Assembly (NCBI GenBank): GCA_002503395.1
Contig: DARQ01000058.1
Location: 1 to 7,741, forward strand
Length of the DNA stretch: 7,741 nucleotides
Reading direction: 5' to 3'
Source: Euryarchaeota archaeon UBA60
GTDB taxonomy: Archaea > Thermoplasmatota > Poseidoniia > Poseidoniales > Poseidoniaceae
In this document: in pieces, positions 6,399-7,741 of the stretch
Layout: every line of letters begins with the position of its first letter
How positions within the stretch are numbered: the stretch's first letter is position 1
Notes under the pieces: model-generated
What the model saw: only the letters and a program-made list of their open reading frames with translations
Databases searched by the model: none
What the model was told of the DNA's origin: nothing
Made by a program: the position numbers and the translations under genes

Positions 6399-6540
6399 GA
6401 CGATTTTTCCCTCTAACCACGTCACTGCGGCGATTTACTTCCTACAGTGAGTTCATAGACCGATTAGCGGTGAACTGTTTGACCGAAGGTCGGAAAGTAA
6501 TCGGCGTAGCCTACTTTCGTGCACCCTCAATGCCTGCATC
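6399..6540. other. Non-coding stretch after the cupin gene
   Basis: No intact gene. A short T-run (GATTTTTCCCT, 6402-6412) just after the cupin stop could serve as an archaeal transcription terminator. In the third + frame, 6455-6529 reads plausibly as protein (TEGRKVIGVAYFRAP) and might belong to the broken gene that follows, but no start codon or clear junction supports that. Confidence 0.3.
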
Positions 6541-6659
6541 ACCAATGCTGACCACGAAGACCACCTTGAGATGCAGTCGCGGTTCGCTTCGCGGTGCAGA
6601 ATGCGGAGCAGGAGCAGAGAATGCTCACCGAGGCCTATGAACTCGAAGCCGGTGAATGA
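6541..6659 (+). pseudogene. C-terminal remnant of an unidentified gene, broken by a 5-base duplication
   Basis: One + frame reads TNADHEDHLEMQSRFA (6541-6588) and then runs into Arg/Ser/Cys-rich nonsense. A different + frame reads FAVQNAEQEQRMLTEAYELE and ends at TGA 6657. The two join at TTCGCTTCGC (6583-6592), a perfect tandem copy of TTCGC. Removing one copy gives one continuous, acidic, helix-like sequence through QSRFAVQNAEQEQRM to the final AGE. This is good evidence of a frameshift in a once-coding sequence, or of a sequencing/assembly error. The upstream part of the gene is not recoverable with confidence; it may lie in another frame at 6455-6529. The family is not recognised. It ends one base before the converging AlkB-like gene's stop. 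Confidence 0.45.
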
Positions 6660-6660
6660 T

Positions 6661-7671
6661 TCACGGGATGCGGTGATCCATCAATCGCCGCCACAGCGGT
6701 GGAATGGTGCAAGGCCAAAACAGGCCGTAATATCCTACCGGCATCTGCGGTGATTCCGGATGCGAACGCAGCGCCCAAATCGGGTCACTCGACTTTTGAT
6801 GATGAGCTGGGTGTAAGGGCAATTCCATCAATGTCCAGCGCGACCACAGTGATAGGGATTCCCATGAATGCATGGTCGTCTGACGCTCTCCCACCTCACA
6901 TCTCAGGCCGTAATGTTGGATGTAATTCACATATTCGAGCAGAATAATAGCAATTCCTGCCTGCATCAAGAACGCCAGCATCACCCAGTGGCCAAGCCAA
7001 TACCAAATTCCGGCCACCAGCGCAGTTTGTAGGAGTAGCCCGTGGAATACCGGGTTTCGCAGGCCTCGGCGGCCGCGCTCGGAATGGGTTCTCCAAGCCG
7101 AAGGAAATTGTCGGGGTATGGCAATCCCCAGATGAACCCATAGTCCTCGGCCCTTGGGTGCGCTAACCGGGTCGACCGCAGTAGCATAATTACGATGGTG
7201 ACCGTGATTGTGTTCGGTGGTGAAATGGAGATACAAGACCGAGAGGAGATTCAGTCGCGCCAACCACCACAATGGCGAGCCCTTCTTGCGATGACCGTTT
7301 TCATGAGCGGAAATTATTCCCGAGGCGCCGCTGCTCATCGCCGTCGATGCCGCCGCCGCCCAGGTCGTCCATTGACCACCATCCTGCAGTGCCCGCCACA
7401 GAAGAGTGGAAACGACTAGGATTTGTGCAACCGAGTGCCCAGTCAAAATGGTATTCCAAGCGAATTTATTTACTTCAGCCACACGTTCAGGCGCAGCCTG
7501 CTTGGAAAAAAAATCGATTATCGGGAATATTCCCAATGCCACTATTGTGCCGGCTACGACCCAGTATCCACCAACCAGATTACCGTAAACAACGACTACT
7601 GGAAGAATAAAACCGAGGAGATGCCAGGGCCACGACTCAAGTCGCGGGGTTGCAATAGCCTCCTGATACAT
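6661..7671 (-). CDS. AlkB-type membrane di-iron monooxygenase (alkane hydroxylase / fatty-acid desaturase superfamily)
   Basis: Integral-membrane non-haem di-iron enzyme, 336 residues, most like alkane 1-monooxygenase (the hydroxylase, not the DNA-repair AlkB). The histidine boxes are in order: HENGHR (123-128), EHNHGHH (153-159), the AlkB hallmark NYIQHYGL (249-256, with H253) and HPAHH (287-291). About six hydrophobic helices are visible (roughly 19-37, 38-54, 78-93, 105-121, 209-225, 229-247), with the boxes on the cytoplasmic face. Box 2 is followed by RNYATAVDP, close to AlkB's VATPEDP pattern. It is shorter than many bacterial AlkBs of about 400 residues. Terminal oxidation of alkanes or hydroxylation of a lipid is likely, but the substrate cannot be read from sequence. 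The enzyme normally needs rubredoxin and a reductase; neither is fused or adjacent. The ATG at 7671 has no Shine-Dalgarno and sits in a palindrome. Its only near neighbour is the convergent gene remnant. Confidence 0.88.
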   Translation of the reverse strand: MYQEAIATPRLESWPWHLLGFILPVVVVYGNLVGGYWVVAGTIVALGIFPIIDFFSKQAAPERVAEVNKFAWNTILTGHSVAQILVVSTLLWRALQDGGQWTTWAAAASTAMSSGASGIISAHENGHRKKGSPLWWLARLNLLSVLYLHFTTEHNHGHHRNYATAVDPVSAPKGRGLWVHLGIAIPRQFPSAWRTHSERGRRGLRNPVFHGLLLQTALVAGIWYWLGHWVMLAFLMQAGIAIILLEYVNYIQHYGLRCEVGERQTTMHSWESLSLWSRWTLMELPLHPAHHQKSSDPIWALRSHPESPQMPVGYYGLFWPCTIPPLWRRLMDHRIP

Positions 7672-7690
7672 GACGCTCTGTCGGCGTCAT
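7670..7690. repeat. Perfect 7-7-7 palindrome over the AlkB-like start codon
   Basis: ATGACGC (7670-7676) and GCGTCAT (7684-7690) are exact reverse complements around a 7-base spacer (TCTGTCG). On the minus strand the downstream arm contains the first bases of the ATG. It could be a repressor operator at the transcription start, or an mRNA hairpin limiting initiation. A TTTTCAAT stretch (minus strand, about 7692-7699) sits 21-28 bases upstream of the ATG and is a TATA-like candidate. Confidence 0.4.
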
Positions 7691-7741
7691 CATTGAAAAC
7701 GATACGCTTCAAAGAGTCCGCCCACGGAGAACATCGAAAAG
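7691..7741. other. Upstream region of the AlkB-like gene to the window edge
   Basis: No coding sequence is supported on either strand. Apart from the TATA-like stretch mentioned for the palindrome, nothing stands out. Confidence 0.4.

Noticed and set aside
6293..6640. 115-residue + strand open frame running from within the cupin gene into the gap
   Set aside because: The first part is a shadow of the cupin and the last part is Arg/Ser/Cys-rich. Only the middle (about 6455-6529) looks protein-like, and it may belong to the broken gene.

Overview
The window reads as a compact stretch of a moderately GC-rich archaeal chromosome. My best guess is a marine euryarchaeon of the Poseidoniales (Marine Group II) or a related Thermoplasmatota lineage. 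This is inferred from gene content and architecture: an FtsZ whose C-terminal domain looks archaeal, a JAMM metalloprotease of the archaeal/eukaryotic ubiquitin-like type, a very acidic tryptophan-rich protein, mostly weak or absent Shine-Dalgarno sequences, and a mixture of bacterial-type metabolic genes. No rRNA, tRNA, CRISPR array, insertion sequence or prophage is visible.

Layout. Positions 2-490 (+) hold the C-terminal part of ftsZ, cut by the window edge. A 257-base spacer with two short hairpins and a C-rich segment follows. The histidyl-tRNA synthetase gene hisS is at 748-2082 (+). It converges on an acidic protein with a tandem Trp/Gly/Asp tail at 2173-2874 (-). A 73-base divergent spacer separates that gene from a JAMM/MPN+ metalloprotease at 2948-3733 (+), which converges with only 8 bases to spare on a three-gene minus-strand run. 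In transcription order this run is a four-helix membrane protein (6011-5151), a bacterial-type cofactor-dependent phosphoglycerate mutase (5092-4385) and a membrane-anchored DUF1499 protein (4407-3742). A small metal-binding cupin (6036-6398, +) starts only 24 bases from the membrane-protein gene, back to back. Next comes an apparent gene remnant on the + strand (about 6541-6659) broken by a 5-base tandem duplication. An AlkB-type membrane di-iron oxygenase (7671-6661, -) closes the window, with a perfect 7-7-7 palindrome over its start codon.

How the genes relate. ftsZ, hisS and gpmA are housekeeping genes (cell division, translation, glycolysis/gluconeogenesis). The minus-strand run 6011-3742 may be one operon, but its two unknown membrane proteins give no obvious metabolic link to the mutase. 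The JAMM protein suggests removal of ubiquitin-like (SAMP-type) modifiers, although no modifier gene lies here. The AlkB-like enzyme would oxidise a hydrophobic substrate in the membrane, but no rubredoxin or reductase partner is adjacent. I do not see one clear new multi-gene system. The items most worth following up are the acidic Trp-repeat protein, the AlkB-like oxygenase with its start-codon palindrome, the broken gene, and the tightly interlocked divergent promoter region near 6011-6036.
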